DNA of 64,000 nt, from contig MU839830.1 of NCBI GenBank assembly GCA_030411725.1, forward strand, positions 992,001 to 1,056,000, read 5' to 3'. Below, one piece after another: positions 25,178-38,241 of this stretch; within the stretch, counting starts at the first letter, position 1; each line of letters starts with the position of its first letter. This DNA comes from Echria macrotheca (Eukaryota > Ascomycota > Sordariomycetes > Sordariales > Schizotheciaceae). Under the pieces are notes generated by a model. It was not told the origin of the DNA and ran no database searches. It saw only the letters and a program-made list of their open reading frames with translations. Made by a program: the position numbers and the translations under genes.

Positions 25178-26183
25178 CTAAGCAACATTTTCGGCTTCTC
25201 CTTGGACGAATCCACCGGCAGGGGCGCCTTGATAGCCCTCCAAAGCGAGCTCTTCATCCTCGTCCACCTCGTCTTCCTCATTCTCATCGATCGAGTCTTC
25301 TCCGTCTTTGAAGCCGCTCTCCACCTCCATCTTACGCAGGCGCCGACGCATCTCGTCCCGCTTGTTGTTCTGCCAACGAACTAGGGCCGCAGCAGCGTGC
25401 ACCTTGAATCCGTATACGCGCGGGATGTAGCGCTCGGCGCTCTTTGCTGGTATCAAGGCCGGATACACTTGGAATAGGATATTGTGGAAAGAGGTGCCAA
25501 AGTAGGCCCCGTCGATGGCTGCGTGACGGGACGACTTGGGATTATACATATCCTCGCAGCGGCCGCAGTACAACTTGACGGGTTTACTATTCGCGACGTC
25601 CGAGAGACCCATCGGGAGTAGGGGATGCGAGTGGCACATGACCCGAGGGCATTTGCCAAAGTCAGCCTTCTTATACTTCTCGAGCTATGATGATGGCAGG
25701 GTCAGCATCTGAAAATGGATGTTGACGGGTGGACTAACCATTTTGGCGAGACCCCTTGTTGTTACAATGTACCGGGCGTGCACGAGACCGTAGAGATGCC
25801 TCGCTGACTTTTCGATGGTCTCGCGCATCTCGTCGTCGCAGTCGAGGTCGAACACATCCGTGACAAGGTCCAGCGCATATTGGTAGTACTGTACTTCGGT
25901 GTTGAGTCCCGTGAGGTTGAACCGATCGGTGAGATAATCCTCGTCGATCTCGCAGAAATACTCGTTTCCCCGGGATGAGATGAACTGCAGCAGAGTCAGA
26001 GATCAACACAATCAGAGACGTATTTTGTCAAGCCTAGCACCGGCGACGCGGTGGCTTCGGTATGGTTCGGCAGCCACGGATGCGTATCCAACCAAGAAAT
26101 GAAGACCAGTGTCCAGGGGGGCCACATACCCAGTCTCGCCAGTAGCTCGTATAGTCACTATCCGATTCACTATATTCCTCCAT
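25178..26183 (-). CDS. ckb1: Casein kinase II regulatory (beta) subunit
   Basis: Dimeric regulatory subunit that assembles and targets CK2 holoenzyme; in Neurospora this subunit also affects the circadian clock. Minus-strand exons 26183-26130, 25984-25739 and 25684-25178 give 268 aa. After the N-terminus MEEYSESDSDYTSYWRDW comes the family's FISSRGNEYFCEIDEDYL, then LYGLVHARYIVTTRGLAKM. The zinc-binding pattern is complete: CPRVMC and, 22 residues later, CGRC. The PKSSRHAAIDGAYFGTSF and RVYGFKVHAAAA blocks follow. The C-terminal tail is acidic (DENEEDEVDEDEELALEG) and ends in Gly/Ala/Glu. Introns are 145 and 54 nt. Fungi usually have two beta subunits; assignment to the CKB1 type rests on overall resemblance, not on a tree. 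Confidence 0.94.
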
Positions 26184-27215
26184 GGTGACGCGTTTCCAAC
26201 GTCGACGACGGTCGCGTGAACGAAAGGCTTCCGATGAAGCTGCGCGCCGGGACGGAGCCGAAGCCGACTACCTGACGTAGCAAGCGGAGGCCGGACGGAG
26301 GAGCAACCTGCCGGTAGCCGGGTAATGGGTAACGTCTGGACGGCCAGAGACAATGGGCGTGGCGGAGACCTGAGATCGTCGGAGGCGTTTCGAATCCGGG
26401 CGTCTTTCTAACCGAGTATACCCTGTGTGGATATTCTCTCTTCTCTGTTGGATGGATACCAGATAGCGACAGCGGTCGGCGAGGACGATGCGATGGGTCG
26501 GCTGGGTTTTCGCAAGAGGTGGTGGTTGTGGTTTTGGTGGGGGGAAGAAGGCTTCCACGAACCAGGACCCCGCGTCCTTTGAAATCCAAGGAAAACGCAG
26601 CAGCAGGGGCCAAGCCCAACAAGAGTGACCATTCCCCCCACTTCAAAAAACCAGCGGAGGGAAGTGCAGCCCAAACTCAACAGATGGAGGCAGCTACCGC
26701 CAGAATGAGACTCGTGTTTTTTTTGCTTCCTGTTTGGGCGCGTCGGATCTCCTCGAAATATGAATCATATTTGCTATCATTATTACGCCGACTACTCGAG
26801 ACCTCATCAGGAGTCGAATACCAAGATGTAGTTGACCTTGAAGGTACTTGTGCCTGAGACCTTGCGAACGGACTTTTCGGGTTTGCTTGCAAACGTATTT
26901 AGTCCCCGCTACACCCCATGACTTATAGATAAATGCCTGCCTCGGGAATTACATGTCATAACTCACGTCCTTGTGTGATACTTATGTCTCATGGAATGGC
27001 GGCGATGTCACAGACCCGGGAAGTAGTCTTCGAGGGAGGCCACCCCACGGTTGCAGTGTTTGCCTTGGCTTCAGGGGTCGTCAACAAGCCCCTCCATGAA
27101 CCATCAACATCAAGACGTGTGTAATCATATTCCATGGTCATCTACGGGGCATCTTATCCAGCAACATCTGCTCTATCTGTATTTTAGCCCAGCGGCCATA
27201 CTGTGGTGCGCGACT
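26184..27215. other. Spacer upstream of CK2 beta
   Basis: This 1-kb spacer contains the CK2 beta promoter and, near 27215, the 3' end of the RIC1 gene. No gene or RNA is supported. Confidence 0.5.
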
Positions 27216-30200
27216 TCAGTCGTCTTTGGCTTCTGATCGACTCCCACTGGTTACACTGCCAGTGTCGCTAGTCGACCGTGTCTCTACCTCCGAGTCGCTG
27301 TTGATGCCTCTTCTTGATGCGTCTCCCAACGTGGTTCCGTCTGAAAGCGGCATAATGACACCCCGGTGAGGAACCATGAGCCGCGACGTGGTCCCATCGG
27401 TGGCTGCTCCATCATCGCCTTGCCTTATACGTATATTTGCCAGCTCCATTGCTTCCCGTAGCGTTTCCCCCGTCTCATCAAGCGCGGCCAGGAATCTCGC
27501 CAGTTCCTTGCAGAGCTCCCAATCCTCTTCCTGCATCGCCCGGCTCAGCAACCTTACACCTTGCTCACTCGCTGTCGCCATTTCGTCGAAAGTATGGAGG
27601 ACCAAAAGGTAACCGCCAGCAGTCTTTAGGCTGCCGCGTTGAAGACTCTCCTCGAATAACTCTTGAGGTGGTGGCAGGTAGGCAAAGAGGGTCCGCCAGG
27701 AGCGTAATTCCGTCTTTCGTGTACACCGCACCACGATGTCAAGATATTGTCGGAAGGATGAAAGGAGAGAGAGTACACGTGGCAACACGGCCTTTTCTGG
27801 CGGCGGTGGGGGATTAGCATCAACTTCTTCGTCTAGGACATGATGCAAAAGCACTTCGAGGCCATGAGCAAAATACTCTAGGTCCTCGTATTGCTGAGCA
27901 AGCTTCAAGGCCTCGACTGGTCTATGCTGATTCAGGTAGGACCGCAGAATGTCAGGCAGGAAAAGGTGCGTCTATCATATGTTAGCCGGAGACGGGTCAT
28001 GCTTCGACCTAGAAACAACGTACCCGGATGGAGAAGCGGAAAAACGAGAAGCTGACATCACGACGCTGGATAAGGTCCGACTCGACACCAAGAATGACGG
28101 CTTTTCCGAGCAGAGTAGACAGGGGGTAAAAGTCAACAGGGATCGGAATCATCGGTGGCAGCTCTCTAGTCACTTCGGCAGATATCGCCTGGAGGACAGG
28201 CTCGATATCCGCCCAAACCTTGAGTTCAGTGCCATCAAATATCCAAAGAGAATTGCGGAGAGTTTCCTCCGTCGTCTGGCTGATCGCTTGGCTGCGTGGG
28301 CGCGACGCAGGGCCATGGAACGGCTGGTCCTTCATGCTGATATAGTACTCGACGTTGTGGACAATGACGCGCATGTCGTACTTCAGCTGGCCGTCCTGAA
28401 CGGACGGCCGCAGGAGTACCAATTTGCCATCCACTAGGAACAAGACGGAAGCGTGAGCGACATCTTGTGCAGGATCTCCTTCGAGCAGCTGGCTCTCTGG
28501 CAGGATCCAGCTCATCCCCCTGACTCTTGCGGGGGATCGCACAATCCCGTGAAAGGCGATATGGCCGACATGAACCAGCTTGGTAGACCCAGAGACGGTG
28601 GTAAACAAAAAGTGGTGGAGAAGGTTGTCGTATGTGTAAACCAGGAGCGAGTCTTCGCCTGATGGTGTTATCAACACAACTGGCGCCTGCATCTCCTGCG
28701 TGTACAAAATAGAGGCGTTGTCGAGAGCGGCTTCTCTCGAGTAGAGACGGAGCTCGAAACTTCGATTGACCTCGACCGATGCTACCAGAATGTTCTGATA
28801 CCAGCAAAGCCCTCCTCGAACTTGAAACTCATTTTCCATGACATCGTTGGCAAAGGTTTTCCACCGACCGCTGTTGATGCTGTAATGGGCCAGGCCCCGT
28901 CGCCCAGCCACTGCAACATACCGGCCATCACTCGAAACTGCAGTACATCGTATAGGCCATTGGTTTAGCAAATACGTGGCGGGGATATTTGCTGTGTGCC
29001 ACAGAGAGGGCTCTGCTGAGATAGTCGTGAGATCCGGGAGGTCATAGCCCCTGTAAATCAGAACACTGGAGGTGCTTTGAAGCACGGTCCGGAAGATGTT
29101 GGCGGAGCTATAGCACCCTGTTACGGCACTGCGTGCCATCTCCAGAGTCCAGACAGCTTCGCTGGACCTGCCAACCAAGAGCAGCTCGGAGCCGCCGCCA
29201 ATCCACGAGACCGACTTTACCCCATTTATCCATTCCTCGCCGTTCGTAGAAGCAAGGGGGCGGTTAGCACCGAAGCTGTTGCTCAGTGGCTTACCGTAGA
29301 CGCTCCAAGTTGCCCACCCCTTTTCGAAGCCGGCAAACAAGCAGTAACCATCGGCAGAGTAGCTGATGGTGGTGAGTTCGCCACATGTGCTCCTCGAGGC
29401 GGGTAGGTGATGTACGTGGGACGGGGGTATGTTCCCTGAATAGTCTCGCGCCGAATAGACCCGGATACTGCCATCGGCGCAGCCAACAGCGATCAAGGAA
29501 AAGCGTGCGTTGATAACACACTTCTTAGCATGGTGGTGGTCGTCTTGAGGGGTATGAAAGCAGTAGCCTTTGAACAGCTTTTTGGGATCTGATGGCTCGG
29601 CGTGATCTTGATCTTGCTGTGTCCCCGTCAAGCGTTGAACGGCGTATGCCTTCCCGTCGCTCGTAATCCAGGTCGACAGATTCATCGGCCGGTCGTGGGT
29701 CATCTCCTTGACCGTCACTTTTTTGTCCACCCAAGTCATCCGGCTCAGCAGCTCGGTGGAAGTCTGGTTTCCCGAGCTATCTGGCGTCCAGCGAATACAC
29801 TGCACGGCGGCAGGTTTGCGCGTCGCCACCACCAGCTCGTCGTCGAGGGCCAGGGCGCTTTCGATCCCCGCATCAACTTTGATAACCATTCGAAAGCGAA
29901 CACTGACGTCCCTCACCCCGGAGCCCTCGCCTGGTCCCCATAAGATCTGGTCGGGGGCATTGTGGCCGGGCCCGCCGACATAGCTCTGTCGTCTCCTTTG
30001 CACGTTTGTGTGGCTCGCGAAATGCGGCTTGTAGACCTGAGATTTCGCATCGGTAGCCAAGGAGTAGGTAATGAGGTACCCCAGGGTGGTGTGGACCACG
30101 AGGATGGCCGAGTCGGGTCGAAGCAGGAGATTGATGTTTGCGCCGTAGGATTTGAGCGAGGCTTCGGATCGCACCACCACTGCCAAGACGACGGTAGGCT

Positions 30201-30653
30201 TGCACGGAATGCTGTTAGGACAGTCCAGCGGTGGAGGAGCAATCGTCATACCTTGGTCTGCCATATGGTCATCGAAGTCGCGGTAATGACGGCGAAGATG
30301 TGCCCCGCACGAGCAACCTGGAGAGCGAGGATGGGCTCCCTGGGCGGGACACCATCCGGGTAAGGCCCTGGGGAGGATCCCGCAGTACTCTCTTCATGGT
30401 CGCCATATTCCACGGACTTGATGGCTGGCGTGAGCGGCGTTACCGGTGTCGTGGGCGAGAGGGGCGTGGTGGGCAGGCCCAGCAAGTCGACGCCAGCAGC
30501 CGAGGTCGGAGACAGAAGAGAGGGCCTCTCAGACTGTTCGCCCGGGTGGTGATCTGCGGGAGCGAGACCGTCGCTGGAGAGGTGCTGGCGAGAGCTGGGC
30601 AGGCGGACATTGCTGACGGCATAGATCCGTGGAGTTCCGAGGGGCCAGTACAT
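27216..30653 (-). CDS. RIC1: RIC1-like subunit of the Ric1-Rgp1 guanine exchange factor
   Basis: Expected to act with Rgp1 at the Golgi as exchange factor for the Ypt6/Rab6 GTPase in retrograde traffic. Exons 30653-30252, 30198-28024 and 27971-27216 give 1110 aa. The N-terminus opens MYWPLGTPRIYAVSN and carries a fungal Ser/Pro-rich insert (about 20-100). It then enters WD40-like beta-propeller sequence (ILALQVARAGHIFAVITA, INARFSLIAVGCADGSIRVY, ISYSADGYCLFAGFEKGWATW, IRCTAVSSDGRYVAVAG). The C-terminal third is the helical RIC1 domain (LNQHRPVEALKLAQQYEDL, FAHGLEVLLHHVLDEEV, VVRCTRKTELRSWRTLF, ELCKELARFLAAL), followed by a Ser/Thr tail. Both introns are GT-AG and phase 0. It is head-to-head with the THO3 gene. 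Confidence 0.92.
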
Positions 30654-31212
30654 GGCTCAGCAACAAGGCCTGGCAGCTCCGTCACGGTCGCGTTGTATGC
30701 ATCGGCAATTCGGTAGGTCCCCTAGCCTGGGTCAATTCATATCGGGGGCAGGTGCTCTGATTGCATTGGCTGCTTCCAAGCAGCGAGGCTGGCGACGGAG
30801 AGCTGGTGGGAATCGAGATAGATGGACGTGCATGTCTAAAGGAGTGGAAAGTCCATGGCGGGCCGCTGACGTGTGGAACTCAGTCTCCCCTGACGAGCTG
30901 CGAGGCTGCGACCCGAGGAGCCGTCATCCTTGTGCAGCAGCACGAACGGGGGAGGCATGGCCCGAGCTTCGGCGCGGCTGCTTGGAAAGAACACTCGGCA
31001 GTTTCCGGGCATCGCTTCTCAGTGTATTGATCCTTCTTCTCTTTCCTCAGCATCAAATACTTATCTATATATACCATCTCTGGACTGCTTTGTATTATTC
31101 TGTCTTTGCACTCTCGCATCCGACGCTATCCGTATTTTGCTACATTACTGTGTTAATTTTCCGTCGAGGTTCCTCTGTGCTCGTCGACTTTGGAGCGGTC
31201 GCAGCTCCTGCT
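30654..31212. promoter_or_regulatory. Bidirectional promoter of RIC1 and THO3
   Basis: A 559-bp gap separates the two start codons of divergently transcribed genes. TATATATA lies at 31066-31073, about 140 bp before the THO3 ATG, followed by a T-rich leader. No separate gene fits in the gap. Confidence 0.6.
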
Positions 31213-32512
31213 ATGGCACCGGCTTCGCAGAGACCGCGATACCCGCTCGCCAAAGATAAGTTTTCGGCGTACTTCTCACAGTTCAAGAGCCAGACCTACA
31301 ACGACACAAGTTCCAGAGGCCCATTGAGCGGTCACAGTGGGTGAGTACATCTTCAGAGAGTTTCTTGCCGGGCAATTGCTCAAGGACACCTCACAGACTC
31401 CGGTCCATAGCCTGGAACCCCCTTGGCACCCTCGTTGCTACTGGTGCTGCCGACAAAACTCTTCGTGTCTGTGAGTTTCTGAGCCGGTGACTTCTTCCAT
31501 GCACGGGGATACGCTAACCCCACCCGCAGGGAATCCTGAGAAGCCCAATGTTCGTTTCTCAACAGAACTGAAGGGTCACTCGTCTTCAGTTGAGAAGGTT
31601 GAATTCAACCCTGTAAAGGATGCCGAGCTTGCCAGTCTCAGTAGCGATGGTGCCGTCAAGATCTGGGATGTCCGGACGAAAGCATGCGTCAACGAGATCA
31701 AGGGCCTTGGAAATGCCAATGCTCTCGCATGGGCACCCGATGGCACGTCCTTGATTGCTGGAAACAAGGTGCGAAAAGCCTTCCTCTTGCTCCTCGAACC
31801 AGTTATTGATAGCAAGGCCAGAGTGGTGTGCTCTTTCGCTTATCCCCAACTCAATCAACTATCATTTCGACGCATCCACAGCCAGTAGACTCGCACCAAA
31901 TGGCATTCTGCTGGAGTGGGAAGCGAATTTTCGTTCCAACAAGAGATGGAAGGACGCGAATTCTGTCATACCCAGAATTGGATCCTGTCCTTCGACTTCC
32001 GTACACGCCGGCTCCTGGCGAGTCTACCGAGTTTATGCTCAAAGGCCACACTGCACCGTGCCTCACAGCAGAACTCTCTCCCACAGGAAAGTATCTGGCA
32101 ACCGGCGGTGCAGATTCTATTGTAGCTCTGTTTGATACGAAGGACTGGCTCTGTCAGCGGACCTTCTCCCAGATGGAAGGTTCCGTCCGAAGTATCAGTA
32201 TGTTACGCGCCGGTCTCGGTTGGCCCGTTTATTGATTGTTTCTCCAGGTTTTACTTACGATGGTTGCTATCTCGTAGCCGGATGTGAAGACAGTACGAAG
32301 ACACCGATTCGGGAAATAGCATAGCAACAGCGCTGACATGCTTTGCAGACTCTGGCGTCCACGTTTTCCACACGGAATCAGGGGACGTCGTACACACATT
32401 CAAGACGGCTGGTCACAGCGAAGCAGTCGCCTGGGCGCCAACTCGGTACTGCCTCGCCTACAGTGATCTCGGGATACTACGAATTGTCGGGCTCTCTTCA
32501 GAGAGGAGCTAG
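31213..32512 (+). CDS. THO complex subunit Tho3/Tex1 (THOC3-like WD40 protein)
   Basis: WD40 propeller of the THO/TREX complex, which couples transcription with mRNA packaging and export. Six exons are proposed: 31213-31340, 31397-31470, 31530-31768, 31822-32197, 32248-32292 and 32349-32512, total 341 aa, matching the family's size. The N-terminal block reads FSAYFSQFKSQTYND then GPLSGHSG. WD repeats follow: LRSIAWNPLGTLVATGAADK, VEKVEFNPVKDAELASLSSD with VKIWDVRT, ANALAWAPDGTSLIAGNK, MAFCWSGKRIFVPTRDG, APCLTAELSPTGKYLATGGA and VAWAPTRYCLAYSDLG. Exon 5 is only 45 nt. The third intron's acceptor is ambiguous (31812 or 31821; both stay in frame). Other introns are GT-AG with clean frame continuity. 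Confidence 0.88.
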
Positions 32513-34100
32513 GGTTCCTCACAGTCGAGCGGTGGACGTACACAGTAGACAACCGGAACATGGCAACAAGGCACGGGGTCGGGCCTTGCGGAAGTCGGCC
32601 TAACTTCAGACCGTCTCACCCCCCAACCTTCCACTTCGGTCGCAGGATCGCGGCTGTGCAATTTGCGACTGCAAAAGTCCCCAGCGTTTGTTTCCGCATT
32701 GCAGCAAGAAATTGTGTTCAAGCCCAGGCGGTGAAGCGTTGGACTTATCATCGACTATCCAAGGCGGTGGCACTACGGCGGGGAACAGTGCTTCCGCAAG
32801 TCATCAATATACACCCTGGCGACAATAGCGTAAAGGAGAGGAGAACTCGCAAATATCGTAGCATTCCGCACCAAGGGCAGGTGGATACCAAAACGACAGC
32901 ACTTCTAATAATAATACATCATCAGAGCAACCTCGTGCTGAGATTGCGGAGTTGTAAAGCAACAGCGGTACAGACGGGAGAGTGGTCGGCCGTTGTCGAG
33001 GGCGAGCAAAGTTACCTTGGATGACCAATCAACCAATAACTTCCAACTTTACTGTATGTGTCGTCAGTGTCGGAGCATTGTGTGAAGTTGTTATATTCTA
33101 GTAATACTGGTACCGAAGACATGTTCTCGACAATACACATCACCAAGCAACATCTTGTCTGGCGAGAGGGAGAAGCTGCCACTGTTGAACACAGATTTGA
33201 ACCAGGGTTCGTTTCCGCTCTTTCCGCTTTACACCAATGTTAGGTAGCACCATCGCGAACAGAGAATAACTAAGCCTTCGTCGGCACCAGACGTAAAAGA
33301 GCTGCTTTGGTCTGTAGGAATAATTTTATGTTTCCGAATCCCACACACGGCACCTGGAATGCCAGAGACACATGTCCACTCGCAGCAGGTCAGGGCAAGG
33401 AGCCATCCTTATGGGCCATTACGTGTGGGGCTGCTGCCTCACGATGAGAAGGTAGGGGTCCGGGAGGGGTTGGGGAAGCGTCAAATGCAGTCCCCACCAA
33501 ATCCGAGCAGAACTGAGTGGCCTTGTAAGGCAAATAAATAAATGCTGGGCGAGCGAGGCATGAATGCTTTCCTGCAGAGAGTGATGAGGGGATCCGCGGC
33601 AGCCAGCAGCATCGCTACCTAGCAGCCGAATCATATCGGAGCCAGTCCCGCGGGCGTGCCCCGTTTTGGGTCCTCGCCCTCCGCGGTACAAAGCACGGTG
33701 TGCTGAAATGCGCATCGGCTGAACCACCTGCCGTTGCTCGTAGGATCCCGGCCTGGTTGTCCCCTCGCCATCCAAACCGCTCCCGCTTGCCACCTTCACC
33801 TCGAACCCAAACCCGCAAGGCACACGGAGCTGCTCCGTGATCCGTACCAGATTCGCCGCCCTCGCCGTTCCTCGCCCGTTGTAGAACCGCTGTGGCTCGA
33901 CCGAGCAGTCAGACTAGGAACGGGCATCGTCGCCGATAAAGCCGAGACGAGACAGGCACATCGCTGACAAAGCCGCCTGCGAAGAACTGGTGTTGTCGCC
34001 CTTTCACGCCGACCGATTTGCATTGGAGAGAGCCACCCGTCTTGGTCTTCCGAGGCCCGTATAGTGTCGGCGCGTTTACCCGAGGCCTCCGACGGCCACC
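32513..34100. other. Intergenic region, no supported gene
   Basis: This 1.6-kb spacer holds the THO3 3' UTR and the promoter of the Zn2Cys6 factor. AT-rich patches lie around 32905-32925 and 33055-33125. No open frame has convincing protein-like composition. Confidence 0.5.
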
Positions 34101-37080
34101 ATGTCGTCGTCATCGTCGAACTCGCCGTCCGACACCATCATGGTGTCGGAGCCCGGGGCTGAAAACCGAGCAAATGCAGACACGAACGGAGCTGCAGATT
34201 CTAGCGCAAGGGGCAACTCAAGCGTGCCCAAGCCGAAGCGTCTGGCGTGCATGATATGCAGAAAGAGGAAATTGAAATGCGACGGCATCAAGCCGAGCTG
34301 TAGCACCTGTTCGCGCCTGGGACATACATGCGCGTACGACGAGGTCAGGAGGAAGAGCGGGCCTAAGAGAGGCTATGTGAAGGCGCTGGAAGAGCGATTA
34401 AGTGCGCAACCCGTTACCTTGACCTGTCGGTCGGGTGCCGGAACCTCTCTGCTAACATGTGTGGTGAACAGAGCAGGTAGAGACCCTCCTCAAGACGCAG
34501 GATGGCACAGCGACGAGTCCGGACGGGAGTCGGGCCATTCCCACCTCGGCCGACAAGGCTACAACGCAGCCGCCGAATCAGCGCGCCGCTGCGACGGCCA
34601 ACTTCACCGTCACGGACCCGTCGATCGGTATTGCAAGCAGCCGGGACATGGACCGATGGCATTTCAACGCCGAATCGCCCAACGGGGCCATGGAAGACTT
34701 CAACTTCAACAGCAACATAGGCATGGATCTTGGTAATGTTGACGGTAATTTTACCTGGGAAATGATAGGCCTCGGTCTCGAAGAGCCCCTGCCTCCCCAG
34801 GAGACAATCGATGAACTGTGAGCAACCCCCCCTGGCATGCGTGCCCCTCGTCGACGAACTGGACTGACAGCTGGCTCAGCCATCAGATATACTTTGAAAA
34901 GATTCATCCTTCCGTCCCCATGATTCACAAGTACCGGTATCTGACAGCTATGAACCTGTATGTGACACCCGCAGCTAACCTGCATGTACCCCACGGATCA
35001 CTAAACATCATGACAGTGCCCCCAGCCAGCGGCCACCAGTCTGTCTGCGCTATGCCATGTGGACGTTGGCAAGCTCCGTTACCGAGAAATACATGGGCAT
35101 GAAGGATCTGTTCTACCAGCGCGCCCGGAAGTACGTCGAATCAGACTACATCAGGGGCTACGGTGAACACATGATCTCGGTAGCACATGCCCAGACACAT
35201 GTGCTGCTTGCCTCGTACGAGTTCAAGTGGATGTATTTTCCACGGGCGTGGATGAGCACAGGCTCAGCCGTAAGGTTGAGCCAGATGTAAGTCGCGAAGA
35301 AAAGGCCCGTGGCCATGAGCTAACATCACCCAGGATTGGTCTCCACCGTCTTGACGGGTCTGGTCTAGATGTGAAGCAATGCTTGCCGCCGCCTCGGGAC
35401 TGGACTGAGAAGGAAGAAAGGAGGCGGACATTCTGGATGGCCTTCTGCCAGGACCGGTATGCAAGCATTGGCACTGGATGGCCAATGACGATCGACGAGA
35501 AGGATATCCTCACCCACTTGCCCTCCTCGGATGACGCCTTTGAGATGAGCCGTCCCGAACAGACATCACCGCTTGCCGAGGCGATGAGTCCCGCCGGGGC
35601 AGGAAAGCTCTCTTCGTTCGGTGGTGTTGTCCTGATGGCCTGTCTCTTTGGCCGAAATCTGGTGCATTTGCACAGACCAGACGTCGACGATCGAGACCAT
35701 GACCTGAACGGCGAGTTCTGGAAGAGACACCGGAACCTGGACAATATTCTTCTCAACACGTCGCTATGCCTCCCGTCACATCTGAAACTACCCAATGGCC
35801 TAGGGAACGCCAACATCGTCTTCACCAACATGTGTATCCATACATCCACGATCTGCCTCCACCAGGCCGCAATCTTCAAGGCCGACAAGAACAGGCTTCC
35901 GGCGTCGGTGAGTTCAGAGAGCAAGGTGAGGTGTATCACTGCAGCAAACGAGATTGCCAGCATCATGAGGATGGTTTCCCACCTCGATCTTTCAGCGGTA
36001 TGTGTGCGGAAGCCGGTGTTTGTCATGGAGTTGCTAACAAGCTGATCAGATGAATCCTTTCATCTCCTTCTGTCTCTATGTTTCGGCTCGGGTGTTTGTT
36101 CAGTACCTGAAGAGCAGGCCAGACGATAGCCAAACCGCTGACTCTCTGCGCTTCCTCCTTTCGGCCATGAACGCTCTGCGGAGGCGCAACCCCCTGACCG
36201 AGTCCTTCCTCGTTCAGCTCGACGTCGACCTCGAAGCGCTGGGCATGCGTATTCCAAAATTGAAGTCGGCGTTCCCCCGAAGCGACAATACCGTAAGTCG
36301 GCCCTCGGTTTGAATCGTCGGACAAAATGCTAACCGGCTCAACCGGGACAGGATGGAAAGGCAGGCGAACGCGGTGGTATGCCGTACCGCAACGAATGCC
36401 ACTTCATCAAGACGGTCGAGGATGATGGCGATCCCTCGAATGGGCCAAATATCGTCGAGCCGGATGCTACCAACAACACGTCCCAGACACCCAACTCCGG
36501 CGGCCCGACGTCGCAAACGTGGTCGGGGGCTGAGCCGAGCACTAGCCTGCCAACCCGTGAACGCGGCAGCGGGTCGGCATACGTGCCACTTCACGGGATG
36601 ATGCCACCGGGATCGTCTCTGAACGGTTACTCATCTGCTGATATGGATGCGATCAGCGGCAACGAAATGTCGGGCACCTCGCCCGACGGGGCTGGCCAGT
36701 CCAGTCGACCGACACCCAACTCGAGCGCGACGTCAGCAGACCACCTGGCCCCGAACGCCCGCGTGAACTCGGGCCGGAACTCGTTCGAGGCAAGCCCCGT
36801 CATGCCGAACATCAACATGGCCGGAACCAGCCAGGGCGAAGTCGATAGCACCGTCAACGCCATGAATGCCTTCTTCAACGACCCGTCGTCCTTTAGCGTC
36901 CCCCCGGGCGTGTCGACCGGTCTAACGCCGCAGACTCGGTTCAGTATGCCTGATACGCCAGGCGACTTTTCGTTGCCGTCGGAGTGGCAGGAACCGGCCA
37001 TGACGCCCGTGGCGCAGGGCGTGTTGCGGTCGATGCTGGGGATGGAGAGTATGGATTTGTCGTGGGGATCTAATTCATAG
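34101..37080 (+). CDS. Zn2Cys6 fungal-specific transcription factor (876 aa)
   Basis: Nuclear DNA-binding regulator; its targets are not deducible here. Seven exons (34101-34401, 34472-34817, 34880-34957, 35017-35286, 35334-35997, 36050-36292, 36352-37080) join to 876 aa. The binuclear zinc cluster is at about 50-80 (CMICRKRKLKCD, then CSTCSRLGHTC), followed by a basic linker RRKSGPKRGYVKALEERL and a short coiled coil QVETLLKTQ. The middle is a Fungal_trans-type domain: YFEKIHPSVPMIHKYRYL, LRYAMWTLASSVTEKYM, ERRRTFWMAFCQDRYASIG and GWPMTIDEKDI. The last ~240 residues are Ser/Asn/Pro-rich with activation-domain character. The first intron splits the coiled coil, and continuity there confirms it. 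I do not recognise a named orthologue. No metabolic cluster adjoins, though a phosphate transporter is downstream on the opposite strand. Confidence 0.93.
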
Positions 37081-38241
37081 GTAACTGTCTCTCAAAATGT
37101 TAGAATGTCGTATTTAGCGGGATTGGTTTGTCTATTAGGGCGTGTGTCTGATTCGCGGGACGGGGATACCACGGGCGGGACTAAGGGATGGGAATCTTTT
37201 TCAGGGGGATAAATATATGGATGGCTCGGCTATATGAAATGCCCTTGCGATATCGCTAGGCGGTGGGGCGTTATCACTGTTGTCTATGAGGACTTGACAA
37301 GCGGGTTGTGGATTTCCTGGATATCTGGTTTCTTCTGTCTGGTTGACATTCGATGGGGAAATTTTTGTCTCTACAGGTATGAGGATGATTATGATAGATG
37401 GATCTGGCTTGGTATTTATAGGTCAAAGGGGCGCTTTTTACGGTTAACATTCGAATCAACTCACCTCTGACGTTCTAATTCTGTCACTTTGCATAGGTAC
37501 GTACGTACTATCAATCTGGATCATTATCTCGGTCCTCGCGCGCGCGGTGCCGGTCCTTGTAACCGTACCTACTCCCTCCCCCTCTCTCCTTTTGTTTTTC
37601 TGGCTCCTGCTGCTCTGAGTGGCTCTTTTGCGCGCTGTGGGTCTGGCTCTGGCTCTGGCTCTGGCTCGAGCTCGACTTTGTATTTGAATCTGGACTTGGA
37701 CTTGGACTTGGACTTGGACTTGAGCAGCAAACCCGGGGAAACTTAAGAAGAGGGGGAAGTACATGAGAAGGACGTCCGTCGCCAATGAGGACAGCGGGTA
37801 ACATCGTGATCCCTTAATCCGGTCACTGGGTGTGTCTTGTAGAAATAGTTGTCATGGAGAACTATACAGTATTTATATCAAGTCGATGCCGGCAAGGGGT
37901 CATTTTGCTGCTTTCTTGCTGGTCTCTACGGATCGCTCCAGGTCTGAAAGGCGTTCGACTTGTGGGGGATAGGAGAAAATACAGACTAGGTGTTCAGGAA
38001 CAGCTGCGCATCACAGTGCTTCTGGCTGAAAGTACCTTTGCAGAACCACCCAGGAAGGTAGACATCTATCCGAAGATAACATCATCTCACCTAGGACAAA
38101 GCAGCAAACTAACCCGCCCAGTCACACGTACGTCTGTCCACACATTTCATCGTCCCATTTCTACATCCACTACAACACCCACAGGCCACGCTATTTATTA
38201 CAAACCACACACCCCATATGGACATCCCAATATCATGCCTC
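37081..38241. other. Convergent intergenic region with two hexanucleotide repeats
   Basis: This 1.16-kb region holds the 3' UTRs of the transcription factor and the phosphate transporter. It contains a CTGGCT array (37643-37666) and a GGACTT array (37692-37722). No gene is supported; the frames through these repeats give only repetitive peptides. Confidence 0.5.
37643..37722. repeat. Paired hexanucleotide microsatellites (CTGGCT)n and (GGACTT)n
   Basis: About four CTGGCT units at 37643-37666 are followed 25 bases later by about five GGACTT units at 37692-37722. Both lie between convergent genes. Being hexamers they leave frames open on both strands, producing spurious Leu-Asp or Gln-Val ORFs. 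Confidence 0.9.

Noticed and set aside
37456..37785. Frames of repeated Leu-Asp or Gln-Val residues
   Set aside because: Produced by hexanucleotide microsatellites that leave all frames open in a convergent 3' region.
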